From Glandiceps talaboti (lineage: Eukaryota > Hemichordata > Enteropneusta > Spengelidae): 64,000 nt of DNA. Below the pieces are notes generated by a model. The model had not been told where the DNA came from, did no database searches, and worked only from the letters and a program-made list of their open reading frames with translations. The stretch's first letter is position 1, and every line of letters starts with the position of its first letter. A program made the position numbers and the translations under genes. The stretch covers positions 21,460,371 through 21,524,370 of the forward strand of contig NC_135558.1 in NCBI RefSeq assembly GCF_964340395.1. Direction: 5' to 3'. Below, piece by piece: positions 1 to 28,101 of this stretch.

Positions 1-900
1 AAGCATCAAGGTCATTCTCAACCATGACAATGTAACAATTTTGGATTGAGGAGAGGGATTAAGGAGCGATTCATATACGTACTTTACAACCCCATGAACC
101 GTGATATGGGACGTTCAGAGAATTTGGGACAATTGTTTGAACACGCATGCATTGTACATGATTTAATATATATTGATACATATACGTAATCTCCGTTACC
201 CAGACTCTTGCGATTGAGGATAACCAGGTGTATGGGTGAGCAGGTGGACTCACTGACTGTGTTTGTACAGTGCAAGGGTGTGTGCAGTCAGGTAGGTCAT
301 TAACCGCTAGGTGTACACCAATCACATGTAAATTAGTAGTACTAGGGTTACACATTTTTTTTAAGTAAGAACTTATTAGCATGCCTAGCGTTTGCTGATA
401 AGTTCAGTTCTACTGTTCAAGGTGGTCGATTTATCGGCAGTTATAATAATATATTTTTCCCAGAGGCATATTTGACATCATTTGGTAAAATTGGAGTATG
501 AGTTAGCATGTTTGAGAATTGACCATTTCATATCGTAATTAGTTTTGTTGTCTTTGAGGTGCCAAATGTATTTACTGAGCGCAGTATCTTTTTTCTTGTG
601 CTCGAGTTTAAATGAACACTCAATCGGCTTTTGAATTCTGTCACTAACACCTATGTATAGTTTGTGATCTATGTTAGTGGTAACTGTTGCTTTGTATACA
701 ATGCTTTTTTTTTATGAGGCATTTTCCTGCAAGGGGACATTCGTTTGGTATCCTTCAGTTACAGTTACTGTTTTGTATTTGGCTCACTTTGGGGAAGATT
801 GGTTTGTTGTGCATAGTTAGAATTTTACCCATGTTGACCATGCAACTGTAGCTCACTTCAACGTTAGTGCGATTGTATAAAGTGGGTCTGATATAGGGAA
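1..900. other. No gene seen
   Basis: AT-rich sequence with only short open frames. I see no exon-like conservation, RNA gene or element boundary. Confidence 0.5.
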
Positions 901-1006
<106 letters not shown>

Positions 1007-1480
1007 ACATATAAAACAGATGACCGATCTCTTTGGATCCGAATGTGAATGTGAATACAAAACAAATCTTCAGTCGATACCTGACCTAGCCTGACCTGAC
1101 CTGATCTGGCCTACACCTGGCCTGTAGCGACCGAAATTTTAATTAGTGAACACAATATCTATCGATATATATCAATGCTCATAACTATAGTTACGTCATG
1201 GTGTTGACGATACTTAATTTTAAACACATAGTAAGTATTATGGTCTGCAATCTTACTATGGCAATTTGCCGTCTCCCACCCCACCTACTTAAATGCTGTA
1301 AACCACTCACATCACCATCGCTACAAATGATAATACCCTTCAAAAATATACTCACACGATCGGTAATATTTTGGGAGGATACCAAAACAAATGAAAGCTG
1401 GAATGACAACATTTACTATAACCTTTTTTATTAAAAAGGCCTCTACTCTATAATATGAGCTGAATGACAGCAAATACTAT

Positions 1481-1551
1481 ATTATGAAAACGAATGGAAA
1501 GAATGTAATTCATCTTTTCCATAGAGTAAATACTGCCATTCGTTTCTCATA

Positions 1552-1553
<2 letters not shown>
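1481..1553. repeat. Imperfect inverted repeat beside GACA microsatellite
   Basis: Arms 1481-1497 (ATTATGAAAACGAATGG) and 1536-1553 (CCATTCGTTTCTCATAAT) pair with one inserted base and one mismatch. An outer pair, TACTCTAT/ATAGAGTA (about 1444 and 1521), overlaps it. Possibly a degraded short TIR or INE-like element. Confidence 0.6.
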
Positions 1554-1630
<77 letters not shown>

Positions 1631-1643
1631 GGCAGACAGACAG
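1554..1643. repeat. (GACA)n microsatellite
   Basis: About 22 GACA units with one GGCA variant near the end. Confidence 0.97.
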
Positions 1644-1649
1644 TTCTTA

Positions 1650-2950
1650 AAGGCAATGGTTTTGTTTAAAAGCAACAGTTATACCTGTGACCTAGACATA
1701 CATGATTTTGATATTAAACAAGTATTTCTTTCACACGGATTTAAAAGTGGTCCATAGCTAGTCCCTTTATTATCCCTCTATCTGGTTGACCCTTTGATGT
1801 TCAATGGACCTTATTTTCATCAGCCATTATCGTGTCATTGTGTCATTATGCTTGCTGTTAAATACAGGTCTTCTGTTGTCATTTAATTTCCTGCAAAACT
1901 CTTCCACTTTCATTTTAAAAAGTAAGCTTATATATGCGCAGCATTGAAGAGAGAGGTCTGGGACGAATTACTACTAATAATAATTGGATCGATCGTCCTC
2001 AACTTCATTTCAACAGAGCATGTAATTAATGGGCGCCGGTATTACAAAGTCCGACTCGATCCTAGCCCAATTGTCACACATAGCATAGACGATTGTTTTC
2101 AGTACAGTTCAGTAGATTCACCAATACACCGACTGATGTTAAACAACAACCGTCAATTGCTATGAGATCACAATGCAATAAGTCACTATTCTTACCTTCA
2201 AACGTGCAATGTTTCTTAAGGCCATGGATAGAGTTAATCTATCAAACGTAACGACAAATGTAGACAACAAATGAACTGATATGTTTCAGTTGAAATCAAC
2301 ACTGTGTTTGTTTGAAATGCACTTCGACCCATGACCTTTGTGGCCTAGATTCAAATACCCAGTTTCATCAACAGCTACAGTTTATTCATCTTGAATTTCT
2401 GTTAAATAGTGCCACTTACGATGCCAACAGCTGTCCTACTACATTGGTTTCAATTGTTTTTAAATTGTAAAACATTTTACATTGTCTGGTGTGTGTTACA
2501 CTAGTCATTTTATAGTACACTTTTTGATGTTGTCGCCGATTGTAAGTTTTATTAACAATTTTATGTATCAATTCTTTTCCCCATTTTAAAATGTTCTGCA
2601 ATTTATTGTAATATTGTAGCAATTCAGCCAGTAGGCTGTATTATAAAACTATTAACTTTGCTGCACTACATAGCCATTCACTTTGCTGCATTGCATAGCT
2701 ATGTACAATATAAATAAACCATATAGTCAAGGCTAAAATTTGAAAAAAATGCCCAGCTTGAAGTACAAATTTGGGCCGTACGTTTAGTTAGAGTAACATC
2801 TAGGCCTTCAGAAAACTGATGTTGCCCCTCTGGATTCTCTTGCGCAAACTCACAGGAGACGGTTTCCATGGTAACATTTACATTATTTTGAAGGATGCTA
2901 AAACATTAAAAATGCCATATACCGTGCCCCAGAAATGGTATAATTACAAT
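1650..2950. other. No gene seen
   Basis: Unique-looking AT-rich sequence. A short open frame at 1944-2165 has no recognisable family or splice context. A small direct repeat (CTTTGCTGCA...CATAGC) lies at about 2655-2700. Confidence 0.4.
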
Positions 2951-2959
2951 TGAAGTATG

Positions 2960-3910
2960 TTTATATATATTTTAGGGGCAGGGAACTCAATTATCACATG
3001 ACCTTTTCGATTCAAGCTCAGGGTCATAGTCAAAATTCAAGGTCAACTTAATTTGTTGGATTTTGATCGAAACATTCATTGAAACTTTTCTGTATACTTC
3101 CGTCAGATATGACTGGTAAAGCTGTAAGTCGATCAGAAAATAGCCAAACATACTATCTTTCCTTAAAACATGAAAAAAGTATATATGAAGTTGTTTTGTA
3201 GCAAAAAGCTGTTACCATGGCAGCTGCTGTCAATATCCCCAATTACTGAAAGTGCTATTGACATGATGTAAGTGTTTGTATATAGGCTTTGGGGACAAGC
3301 AATTCACTGATTGCATGATTCTTTTGATCTAAGGTCAAGGTCATTGTCAAAAAATTCAAGGTCATCTTAATTTTTTGTAATAATTAAAATACCATCGGAG
3401 TCTTTTCTATACCTAACATGACACATGATCTTTACAGATGAAAATCACTCAGAAAATAGCAAATTATGTAGTCTTTCGGGAAAAATTCAGCAAAGGCTGA
3501 GCTACTTTTATTACAAACTTCTGTTACCAAGACAACTGGTAGCAAGTTCACCGAAATATGAAGGTACTGAATATCACAGGGTCCCAAGGTGATACAGATA
3601 TGAAGGAAGTGTCTATATATAGGTTTAAGGGGACGGGCAACTCACTTATCACAAGGTCATTTTGATCCAAGGTCAAGGTCATAGTCTAATTACAGGGTCA
3701 CCTCAATTTTTTCACTTTTATCGAAACACTCACATAAGTTTTTTTGCTATAAACTACTGCAGACATCAGATAGCAAATTGTATAGTCTGTCATAAATTTT
3801 GTAACAAAGGCATATTTAAGGTCAGCTTGACGCCTGTACAACCAAGTACTATAAAGATAGCTACTCCTACTTTATTGACATCCAACAAAAAACTACAGAT
3901 CACACAGAAA
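2960..3910. repeat. Three diverged ~330-bp tandem units rich in AAGGTCA
   Basis: Units begin near 2974, 3287 and 3626. Each carries a GGGGACAGGCAACTCA-like start, then TCAAGGTCA motifs, then a stretch like TTTTGATCGAAACA...TTTTCTATA. Divergence is high, so the array is old. No coding potential. Confidence 0.7.
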
Positions 3911-4499
3911 TGAAGGTTTTCCTACATTCCATACATATTGGCTCCAATTTGATATTGACCTTCATTTGATTGGTCAATTAGGACAAATATAGGATTGGTT
4001 AGGAGAGATTGTTTAGACTTGAGATTAACTAATTTGACGTAACCTTATTGGTTATGTAAATTGCAGTCAGGTTCCTAAATTTTACTCAAGCTCAGTGTAT
4101 ATTTCATTTCCGATACTTATTTACAAAAGTTTGTAACCAGGACTAATGTCGACAATGATACAGAAGTATGTAAAAACGAAAGTGGACGAAAGTGGTGTAT
4201 ATCTCAAGGTCTCAAAGCTCTACTGGCAACTCACTGATACATACGTTTTTAGAGAGAGGGTGATCATATCGCATTTTGAGGCTTTACATACTGTTAAAGG
4301 ATTTTTTGACAATGCTTCTGCTGCTGTTGCTTCTAGATAGTATTTATGGTGTCCATAGATTTTAGTCTATTAAAGGATGTTGTTTTCATATTTTATATCT
4401 CACTACAGATATTTCAGATGGATTATGCACGAAAAATCATTCATCTTTAGGATTAGTTACATTTTTAATATTTTTGTTGAGGACTTTTGTGTTGAAATG

Positions 4500-4980
4500 A
4501 ATCTTGTATTAAAGCTATTTCATTATGGGTAAGACGACATGTTATTTGGATATTAATGGTAGAGCTTAAGTTGAAAATGTCAGTATTTTCAAATTCCTGG
4601 GTATTCAGCTTTCACATCGACTGTCTTGGCAAACAAATACTGAACACATTTAAAGAAATTTGGAATGAGTCGTGGTAGTATTTTAGTCAATAGAGAGTCT
4701 GGTTTAAACACATCACCAACGATGAGTTGTTGCACTTGAGAGAGTTGTCCGGACAGCACAGAGAATCATCGGGACAGAATCACCATCCTTACAATCAATC
4801 AATCTATTATGCCAGATCCATTCACAAAGCTACATCCATCATGAAGGATTCCAGTCATTCGGCACATACAGTTTTAGAACTGTTACCCTGGGATAAGCGG
4901 TACAGGAGTATAAAAACGAAATCAGAATGTTTTAGAAAGAGCTTTTATCCATCTGCGATTCGCATTTTAAACCAGTCCTA
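4500..4980 (+). pseudogene. Decayed non-LTR retrotransposon tail (RT C-terminus)
   Basis: The plus strand reads fragments like VSIFKFLGIQLSHRLSWQTN (4573 on) and, at 4727-4981, a frame ending FRKSFYPSAIRILNQS. These are the thumb-region FLGIxLSxxLSW motif and C-terminal RxxxSFxPSAIRLLN tail common in LINE ORF2 proteins. Stops interrupt the join. The rest of the element is absent. Confidence 0.7.
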
Positions 4981-5091
4981 GGGTATTTTACCATTTGTTT
5001 TAGTTTCATGTTATTTGTCTCTGCATTTGTATCTTTAGCATCATGTGTATTTTAAATCGTTTGATGTGTTACATCAATTTTATCTATTCAC

Positions 5092-6959
5092 TTGGCTGAT
5101 ATACCCATAGATGACTATCCTTGGCTGATATACCCATAGATGACTATCCTTGGCTGATATACCCATAGATGACTATCCTTGGTTGGTATACCCATAGATG
5201 ACTATCCTTGGTTGGTATACCCATAGATGACTATCCTTGGTTGGTATTCATAGATGACTATCCTTGGCTGATATACCCATAGATGACTATCCTTGGCTGA
5301 TATACCCATAGATGACTATCCTTGGCTGATATACCCATAGATGACTATCCTTGGTTGGTATACCCATAGATGACTATCCTTGGCTGATATACCCATAGAT
5401 GACTATCCTTGGCTGATATACCCATAGATGACTATCCTTGGCTGATATACCCATAGATGACTATCCTTGGCTGATATACCCATAGATGACTATCCTTGGT
5501 TGGTATACCCATAGATGACTATCCTTGGCTGATATACCCATAGATGACTATCCTTGGCTGATATACCCATAGATGACTATCCTTGGCTGATATACCCATA
5601 GATGACTATCCTTGGTTGGTAAACCCATAGATGACTATCCTTGGTTGATATACCCATAGATGACTTGCCTTGGCCGATATACCCATAGATGACTATCCTT
5701 GGGTGATATACCCATAGATGACTATCCTTGGTTGGTATACCCATAGATGACTATCTTTGGTTGGTATACCCATAGATGACTATCCTTGGCTGATATACCC
5801 ATAGATGACTATCTTTGGCTGATATACCCATAGATGACTATCCTTGGTTGATATACCCATAGATGACTATCCTTGGCTGATATACCCATAGATGACTATC
5901 CTTGGCTGATATACCCATAGATGACTATCCTTGGCTGATATACCCATAGATGACTATCCTTGGCTGATATACCCATAGATGACTATCCTTGGTTGATATA
6001 CCCATAGATGACTATCCTTGGCTGATATACCCATAGATAACTATCCTTGGCTGATATACCCATAGATGACTATCCTTGGGTGATATACCCATAGATGACT
6101 ATCCTTTGCTGATATACCCATAGATGACTATCCTTGGGTGATATACCCATAGATGACTATCCTTGGCTGGTATACCCATAGATGACTTGCCTTGGCTGGT
6201 ATACCCATAGATGACTATCCTTGGCTGATATACCCATAGATGACTATCCTTGGCTGATATACCCATAGATGACTATCCTTGGCTGATATACCCATAGATG
6301 ACTATCCTTGGCTGATATACCCATAGATGACTATCCTTGGCTGATATACCCATAGATGACTATCCTTGGCTGATATACCCATAGATGACTATCCTTGGCT
6401 GATATACACATAGATGACTATCCTTGGTTGGTATACCCATAGATGACTATCCTTGGCTGATATACCCATAGATGACTATCCTTGGCTGATATACCCATAG
6501 ATGACTATCCTTGGCTGATATACCCATAGATGACTATCCTTGGCTGATATACCCATAGATGACTATCCTTGGTTGGTATACCCATAGATGACTATCCTTG
6601 GCTGATATACCCATAGATGACTATCCTTGGGTGATATACCCATAGATGACTATCCTTGGCTGGTATACCCATAGATGACTTGCCTTGGCTGGTATACCCA
6701 TAGATGACTATCCTTGGCTGATATACCCATAGATAACTATCCTTGGCTGATATACCCATAGATGACTATCCTTGGTTGGTATACCCATAGATGACTATCC
6801 TTGGTTGGTATACCCATAGATGACTATCCTTGGTTGGTATACCCATAGATGACTATCCTTGGCTGGTATACCCATAGATGACTTGCCTTGGCTGGTATAC
6901 CCATAGATGACTATCCTTGGCTGATATACCCATAGATGACTATCCTTGGCTGATATACC
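5092..6959. repeat. 29-bp minisatellite, block 1 (~64 copies)
   Basis: Unit TGGCTGATATACCCATAGAT followed by GACTATCCT. Variants: GGTTGGTAT, GGGTGATAT, GACTTGCCT. Variant order suggests repeated local duplication. Three units make 87 bp, so minus-strand frames stay open for long stretches, but this is not a gene. Confidence 0.97.
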
Positions 6960-7919
6960 TGAGGTGTCCACAAACGAATTCAGGGGAGTAATCGATTCTT
7001 AACTCAGCTAACAGCTATCGATTTGAATAAGTCTGTACTCTGTGTAAGCTACTGGGGTGGAGTCCTCGACAATGCGTTCTCACTACACACATACATAGAA
7101 TTCACTGGTCTGTTTCACGGTCAATGTCACTTTATTCTCTGCACGATGTAATGTAACAACAAACGTAGCAATAGACCCAAGTCTAAAGTCAAACAAATCT
7201 TGAATCTATAACCAAACGTATGCTGAATCTAGTCGAACGTATGTTCGATCTGTTCGAACGATTGACTGTAATACAAAGAAAATACAATCATAAATATCTA
7301 CTACGTACTACATAAGGTAATCAAGGTAGTTTCTACATAGTAATACATGTAATGACTTATACTGGGTGAGACACCCCCTGGCACTGGAATGTCCAATCGA
7401 GTACTGAGAAAGTTTGTTCTCTTCATAATAGTTCTAAGGTTCTACTAAATACAGACTTTAATAAACATTAGTTTTGTTGACATGTCTACTGGTGTCACAG
7501 TGTGGAGACTTAAATAATTTAGAGTCCTGAACTTACAATATGAGTACCAAACTAAAACTCTTACCGTAATTGTAGACTTTCCCGGTAACCAACACTCTAG
7601 TCAAGGACTTCTAACAAGAACTAACGCTCTTTCTCTGGCAGTGAAATAGCTTGATCAGAATAGCATGTGTCCTTAGACTGTACCCTAACTGATGCCAGAC
7701 ATTACATTAGCAGGCCCATATATACACTTCACTAAGGATGTGTTATGTAACCAAGATAAACACAAGGCAGTGAGTAATACCCTCTAAGTATGTCAATGTC
7801 AACAACTAGCCCAAGGATATGACGTCTTGAAGTGCGTCAATCCCCATTTCCTATGTCAAGATCAAATACATTGTAACTAGTCACATCCTGTTTTCAAGTT
7901 CAGTAATTTGGCGGTAACA
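6960..7919. mobile_element. 960-bp TG...CA insertion in minisatellite, possible solo LTR
   Basis: Starts TGAGGTGTCC and ends GCGGTAACA. It is flanked on both sides by ATACC (6955-6959 and 7920-7924), which fits a 5-bp target duplication inside the 29-bp unit. No open frame of note. Contrary point: its first 51 bp (6960-7010) recur at 8678-8728 after the second block, so these may instead be the native array flank, duplicated with the array. Confidence 0.45.
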
Positions 7920-8677
7920 ATACCCATAGATGACTATCCTTGGCTGATATACCCATAGATGACTATCCTTGGTTGGTATACCCATAGATAACTATCTTTG
8001 CTGATATACCCATAGATGACTATCCTTGGGTGATATACCCATAGATGACTATCCTTGCCTGGTATACCCATAGATGACTTGCCTTGGCTGGTATACCCAT
8101 AGATGACTATCCTTGGCTGATATACCCATAGATGACTATCCTTGGCTGATATACCCATAGATGACTATCCTTGGCTGATATACCCATAGATGACTATCCT
8201 TGGCTGATATACCCATAGATGACTATCCTTGGTTGGTATACCCATAGATGACTATCCTTTGCTGATATACCCATAGATGACTATCCTTGGGTGATATACC
8301 CATAGATGACTATCCTTGGCTGGTATACCCATAGATGACTATCCTTGGCTGGTATACCCATAGATGACTTGCCTTGGCTGGTATACCCATAGATGACTAT
8401 CCTTGGCTGATATACCCATAGATGACTATCCTTGGCTGATATACCCATAGATGACTATCCTTGGCTGATATACCCATAGATGACTATCCTTGGCTGATAT
8501 ACCCATAGATGACTATCCTTGGCTGATATACCCATAGATGACTATCCTTGGCTGATATACCCATAGATGACTATCCTTGGCTGGTATACCCATAGATGAC
8601 TTGCCTTGGCTGGTATACCCATAGATGACTATCCTTGGCTGATATACCCATAGATGACTATCCTTGGCTGATATACC
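7920..8677. repeat. 29-bp minisatellite, block 2 (~26 copies)
   Basis: Same unit and variants as 5092-6959. It ends at the same unit position (GATATACC) and runs into the same 51-bp flank. Confidence 0.97.
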
Positions 8678-9029
8678 TGAGGTGTCCACAAACGAATTCA
8701 GGGGAGTAATCGATTCTTAACTCAGCTACTTTAATATTGTCGTCAATACGTCGATTTTCATCTCAGTTCATTATTGTAAGCCTATATTGTCTCCATTTTA
8801 ACTTATAAAAGACACATTAAAGCAGATATTCTCATGGCAATCGCACACCTCTTATTGCAATTAGGCCGTAAGAAAGTTTGCAGGCCAAATATACTGGGTA
8901 AACGATGGCTCCTGAGGTTTATTTGGTTCAAATCGCATGAGCAAACTTTTCCCGGCTCTCCGTTTCAGACCATCGAAATTTTCAAGCCCCTCCCATTTTC
9001 ACCCTGAATTTTTGTTCCTGCAAAATTGA

Positions 9030-9440
9030 CTGGATTATTTATATGCAAATTAGGTCTAGAAATAGAATTTGATCAAAATGCTTTAAAATCTTCTCCAAAA
9101 CCGCTAGGCCAATTGATTTGAAATCTCTTGTGTTGGTGTCACTTGATAAGTTTGTTAACAACAAATTGCCTGGGCCATGAAATTGCAAATTAGGTCTAAA
9201 ATTAAAATGTTTTAAAAACGCTTTAAAATTAGGTGTAAAATACAATTTTTTGAAAAAATCCCCCCAAAATCTTCTACAAAACTACCAAGCCATTGGAGTG
9301 AGTTGAAATTTGTTTGCTCAAATTGATTGGGTCATTGTTATGCAAATTAGGAAGTGCAATACTTTACCAACTTTCTGTTCGAAATGTGTTCTATAGTGTG
9401 TATGTGTGAGTCATCATATAAAACCACTAACCACTTGATT
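9030..9440. repeat. Diverged repeats with ATGCAAATTAGG, start of duplicated unit
   Basis: Three loosely repeated stretches (about 9040, 9185, 9340) share ATGCAAATTAGGTCTA-like sequence. The last part, with GAGTCATCATATAAAACCAC (9408 on), matches 33190-33220 in unit B. Confidence 0.6.
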
Positions 9441-9990
9441 ATTATTATTATTATTATTATTATCTACTTTATTGTCATGCTAAATTTACATGAAATTCGA
9501 TGTAAATTGGCAGGGGGAAAGAGAAAAACACACACAGAGACTAATTCAACTTACTTTACCTACATACATATACATAAACACACGTGAGGCTGCTACTGAT
9601 TCAATAGATGGATTGACCTTGGTACAAAACTGTGCTTAAATCTATTTGTGCGAGAACGTGGAACCCTAAGACGACGACCACTTGGAAGATATTCATACTC
9701 TGTATGAAGTGGATGATTAGGATCTTTCATTATTTTATCCGCCATCTTAATAACTTTATCTTTGTACACCACAGAGTTCTGAACAGGTTCATCATGACTG
9801 TCATCAAGTAACTTTTTACAGATCTTTCTATGGCGATTGAAGTCTTCTTGGAGATGGTTTGATAGCAGATCATAGAAGGCGGTGTTAGCATAGTTAATAA
9901 CAGACGATATTGTTGAATTGAAAAAACAGAGCAATTACGCTTGAACTTACATTTAACTTTCTCATTTAACTTTCTCATCATACATAATAC
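9438..9990 (-). pseudogene. Non-LTR retrotransposon 3' fragment with (ATA)n tail
   Basis: The minus strand encodes 113 residues (9934-9593) ending LRVPRSRTNRFKHSFVPRSI then HLLNQ, preceded by HPLHTEYEYLPSGRR; this is the C-terminal tail typical of LINE ORF2. It is followed by a 3' UTR, CAATAAAGTAG and then a (ATA)n tract (9438-9463 on the plus strand). 5'-truncated. Not seen at the matching place in unit B. Confidence 0.8.
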
Positions 9991-10340
9991 ATTCGTTTGT
10001 TTACCTTTCTCAGTTGATTTTCTACGTGTTGTGCGAATGACAATTTGCAGTTGATCATATAGTCTTTACACAATGATTCTTAGTCAGATGAAAGATTGTT
10101 TTCCCGGTGATGTTCGAAAGTTAAGAGAAAGTTTAATAATGTTATCAATTTAGAACATCACCCAACAGGGTTATATTTTAATGCTGTTCGTTGAATCTTT
10201 GTTATTCGTTATTTTTTAAGGATGATTTTTAGAACAGAGCGCTGAGGGAACACATTTTTGGCAAGAACGTGGTCGAGCAATTAGTGACATCTAGATTAGA
10301 TACTAAGTAATACTTTATAAAGTACACTATGTTGTTAATT
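9990..10340. other. ACADM copy A 3' flank / likely 3' UTR
   Basis: Well conserved with 33781-34060 in unit B, which fits a 3' UTR just past the stop. Contains a possible ATTAAA signal at 10132-10137 (minus strand). No other gene. Confidence 0.5.
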
Positions 10341-10348
10341 GTTAATTC

Positions 10349-25413
<15,065 letters not shown>

Positions 25414-25499
25414 CTGTAATAAGTATACTTATATCATGATTGTTATTAAATGTAACAGTATCGTCCCCGATCGTGTCCTAAAAGAATGTAAATGAATTA

Positions 25500-26290
25500 G
25501 ATGATAGTCAATAAGGGACCGGTTAGTTTCTCCAGCCTGGGAGTCGGTGGATTTTGCCAGCGGGTCGATCAAAAGTCACTGACCCCTCCCCCCCCCCATC
25601 TGTAAAACAGAAAACAGGCTGACCCCCTATCACTTCGTTCTAAAATATGAGTAACTCCCCTGCATGGCTAGAAATATTTGAGTACCCCCTCCCTCCCCTT
25701 CCTTGACTCAAAATGTTTTTGTAACTCCCCACCATTTTACAGTCAAAACTGTTAATAGCGTTCTACAAATATTACACAAATTGAGGTTAAGTGTTCCATT
25801 GAGACATCACCCATCCATTCATCCATCCATCCACCCACCCACCCAACCAACCAACCAGGACCAAAACTAAAAAAGTGTTATCTGGTATTATTTTAACATG
25901 TCAAAGTGATAACAACACCCTCTCCTGATCATAATTGAATACTAACATTATAAATATTCTCAAAGTATAGTTGCATGCCATACCATTTAAAATTATGAAA
26001 AGGTTCTTTATACTTATATATTCATTTTATGTAACAGAACGCCATGTACTAGTATCTGTACAATGAAAAGTTAGCTATATATTATCATATTCTTTGTTTT
26101 CAACATTTATTTAATATTTATAATCAGTTGTAAATATCAGTGCAATGAAACCTGTCAGAGATTTTCAATTCACCAAGTCACCATCATATCATCTCAGTAT
26201 CACTGTATCTGGTATGCTTTCATTGACTGACATATAATCTACACCGTGATATTCTAGATGAGTTGATACTATTTGGTCAGACTTTGCCCT
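25500..26290. other. Intergenic or intron 1, C-rich repeat start, no gene seen
   Basis: TAAGGGACCGG at 25512, followed by C-rich runs like those at the ends of the 28903-31689 element, but I find no matching right end. CCAT/CCAC/CCAA tetranucleotide tract at 25813-25857. ACADM copy A exon 1 could be here or further right; I could not identify it. Confidence 0.4.
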
Positions 26291-27290
26291 CCTGTGTGGC
26301 TTCAGCTGTTTATTTCTTTAACCGGGTTCATCCTTACTACTTTATTAATAAATGATTTGTTTCATGTAACAGAACTCAATGTACTAGTAACGGTTTGATC
26401 AATTTGTGTTACAGATTGTTAAGGTCCACTACTGGCTTCAGAAAGTACATGTATATGTCAAATATGTATGCATTTTCATAGGGGTTATGTATATGCAATA
26501 TGCACTGAAAAAATATATATAGGTGTTCTATACTTCACTGTTAGGAGAAATTTTGAGGAGCCCCCCCCCCCCCACTCCCCAGTTTTTGAGTAACCCCCTT
26601 TCACTCCCCAGGTTTTGTGTGACCCCTCCTATTCCTCCGAACCTCCCCGCCCCGTCATAAATAACGACGGCTTCATAAAATTACTGTCAAAAAATATAGA
26701 GTCCATTTCATTAAAAAATAATCTATTATGTGTGGCTTCAGCTGTTTATTTCTTTAACCAGGTTCATCCTTACTACCTTATTAATAAATGATTTGTTTCA
26801 TGTAACAGAACTCAATGTACTAGTAACGGTTTGATCAATTTGTGTTACAGATTGTTATGGTCCACTACTGGCTTCAGAAAGTACATGTATATGTCAAATG
26901 TGTATGCATTTTCATAGGGGCTATGTATATGCAATATGCACTGAAAAAATATATATATATGGGCTATGTATATGCAATATGCACTGAAAAAAATATATAT
27001 ATGGGCTATGTATATGCAATATGTACTGAAAAAAATATATATATGGGCTATGTATATGCAATATGCACTGAAAAAATATATATATAGGTGTTCTATACTT
27101 CACTGTTAGGAGAAATTTTGAGGAGGCCCCCCCCCCCACTCCCCAGATTTTGAGTAACCCCCTTTCACTCCCCAGGTTTTGTGTGACCCCTCCTATTCCT
27201 CCGAACCTCCCCGCCCCGTCATAAATAACGACGGCTTCATAAAATTACTGTCAAAACATATATAGTCCATTTCATTAAAAAATAATCTAT
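26290..27290. repeat. ~440-bp tandem duplication with inner 41-bp repeats
   Basis: TGTGTGGCTTCAGCTGTTTA at about 26293 recurs at 26730, and the following ~430 bp is repeated. The second copy has four units of ~41 bp with GGGCTATGTATATGCAATAT (26927-27085); the first has one. Confidence 0.9.
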
Positions 27291-27399
27291 TACATACTGT
27301 CAATATGATCACCATCATCTAACTAGATTATACCGACCCTGCAATATGTCTCGCGCATATTTTACTAAAATAGACCAATTTCCGTCAATTTCAAACTTA

Positions 27400-27755
27400 G
27401 CAGATTTAACCTACCCAAAGCTTTGCCATTCCAGTAAAACTACGTAACGCCATGTTAAGGTTTGTGTCCTTCTAATAGCTGTGCATATCTTGTTAACTGA
27501 CCGTGGGATGGACGGCGTTTGCTCTGGACTATTGGACTTAAAATCGATAGACCAATTTTGTCTGTGACCGACTATCATATTTTGAAAATGCACAATAAAT
27601 TTCATCAAAATTAGCAGATTTAACCTACCCAAAGCCTTGCCATTCCAGTAAAACTACGTAACGCCATGTTAAGGTCTGTGTCCTTCTAATAGCTGTGCAT
27701 ATCTTGTTAACTGACCGTGGGATAGACGGCGTTTACCCTGGACTATTGGACTTTA
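27400..27755. repeat. ~212-bp tandem duplication
   Basis: GCAGATTTAACCTACCCAAA at 27400 recurs at 27612. About 140 bp of each unit is nearly identical, through GACTATTGGACTT. Confidence 0.9.
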
Positions 27756-27957
27756 AACTGATATCTGGCCTTTTCCTCTCTATTCAACTGTATGAAGTCA
27801 TTGACAGCGAAACACAACGTGAACGTTAAAAGGTCAAAGCACGACATATAATGAAAACAGATTTAGAGGACATTTTATGAGGGTTCTGGTGGAATTCAAT
27901 AAATGAGAAAGGGTTATCTGGCTAGGGTGATTTCAAATGTAAAACTGGGATGACCAC

Positions 27958-27960
27958 AGC

Positions 27961-28014
<54 letters not shown>

Positions 28015-28016
28015 CA

Positions 28017-28101
<85 letters not shown>
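27958..28101. repeat. (ATT)n microsatellite at retrotransposon 3' end
   Basis: About 144 bp of ATT with two ATC and one ATA interruption. On the minus strand it follows GAAATAAAGTGA, the 3' end of the retrotransposon at 28105-32950, so it is probably that element's simple-repeat tail. Confidence 0.9.

Noticed and set aside
1944-2165. 73-codon plus-strand frame with mixed composition
   Set aside because: No recognisable family, no conserved partner in the window, and length is within chance for this base composition.
7934-8158. Repeat protein-like frame (GYISQG / DSHLWVYQPR units)
   Set aside because: Artefact of the 29-bp minisatellite, whose three-unit period is a multiple of three.
25512-26680. 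Second copy of the TAAGGGACCGG element
   Set aside because: The left end matches for only about 11 bp and no complementary right end was found; the C-rich stretch near 26560 does not end in GGTCCC.
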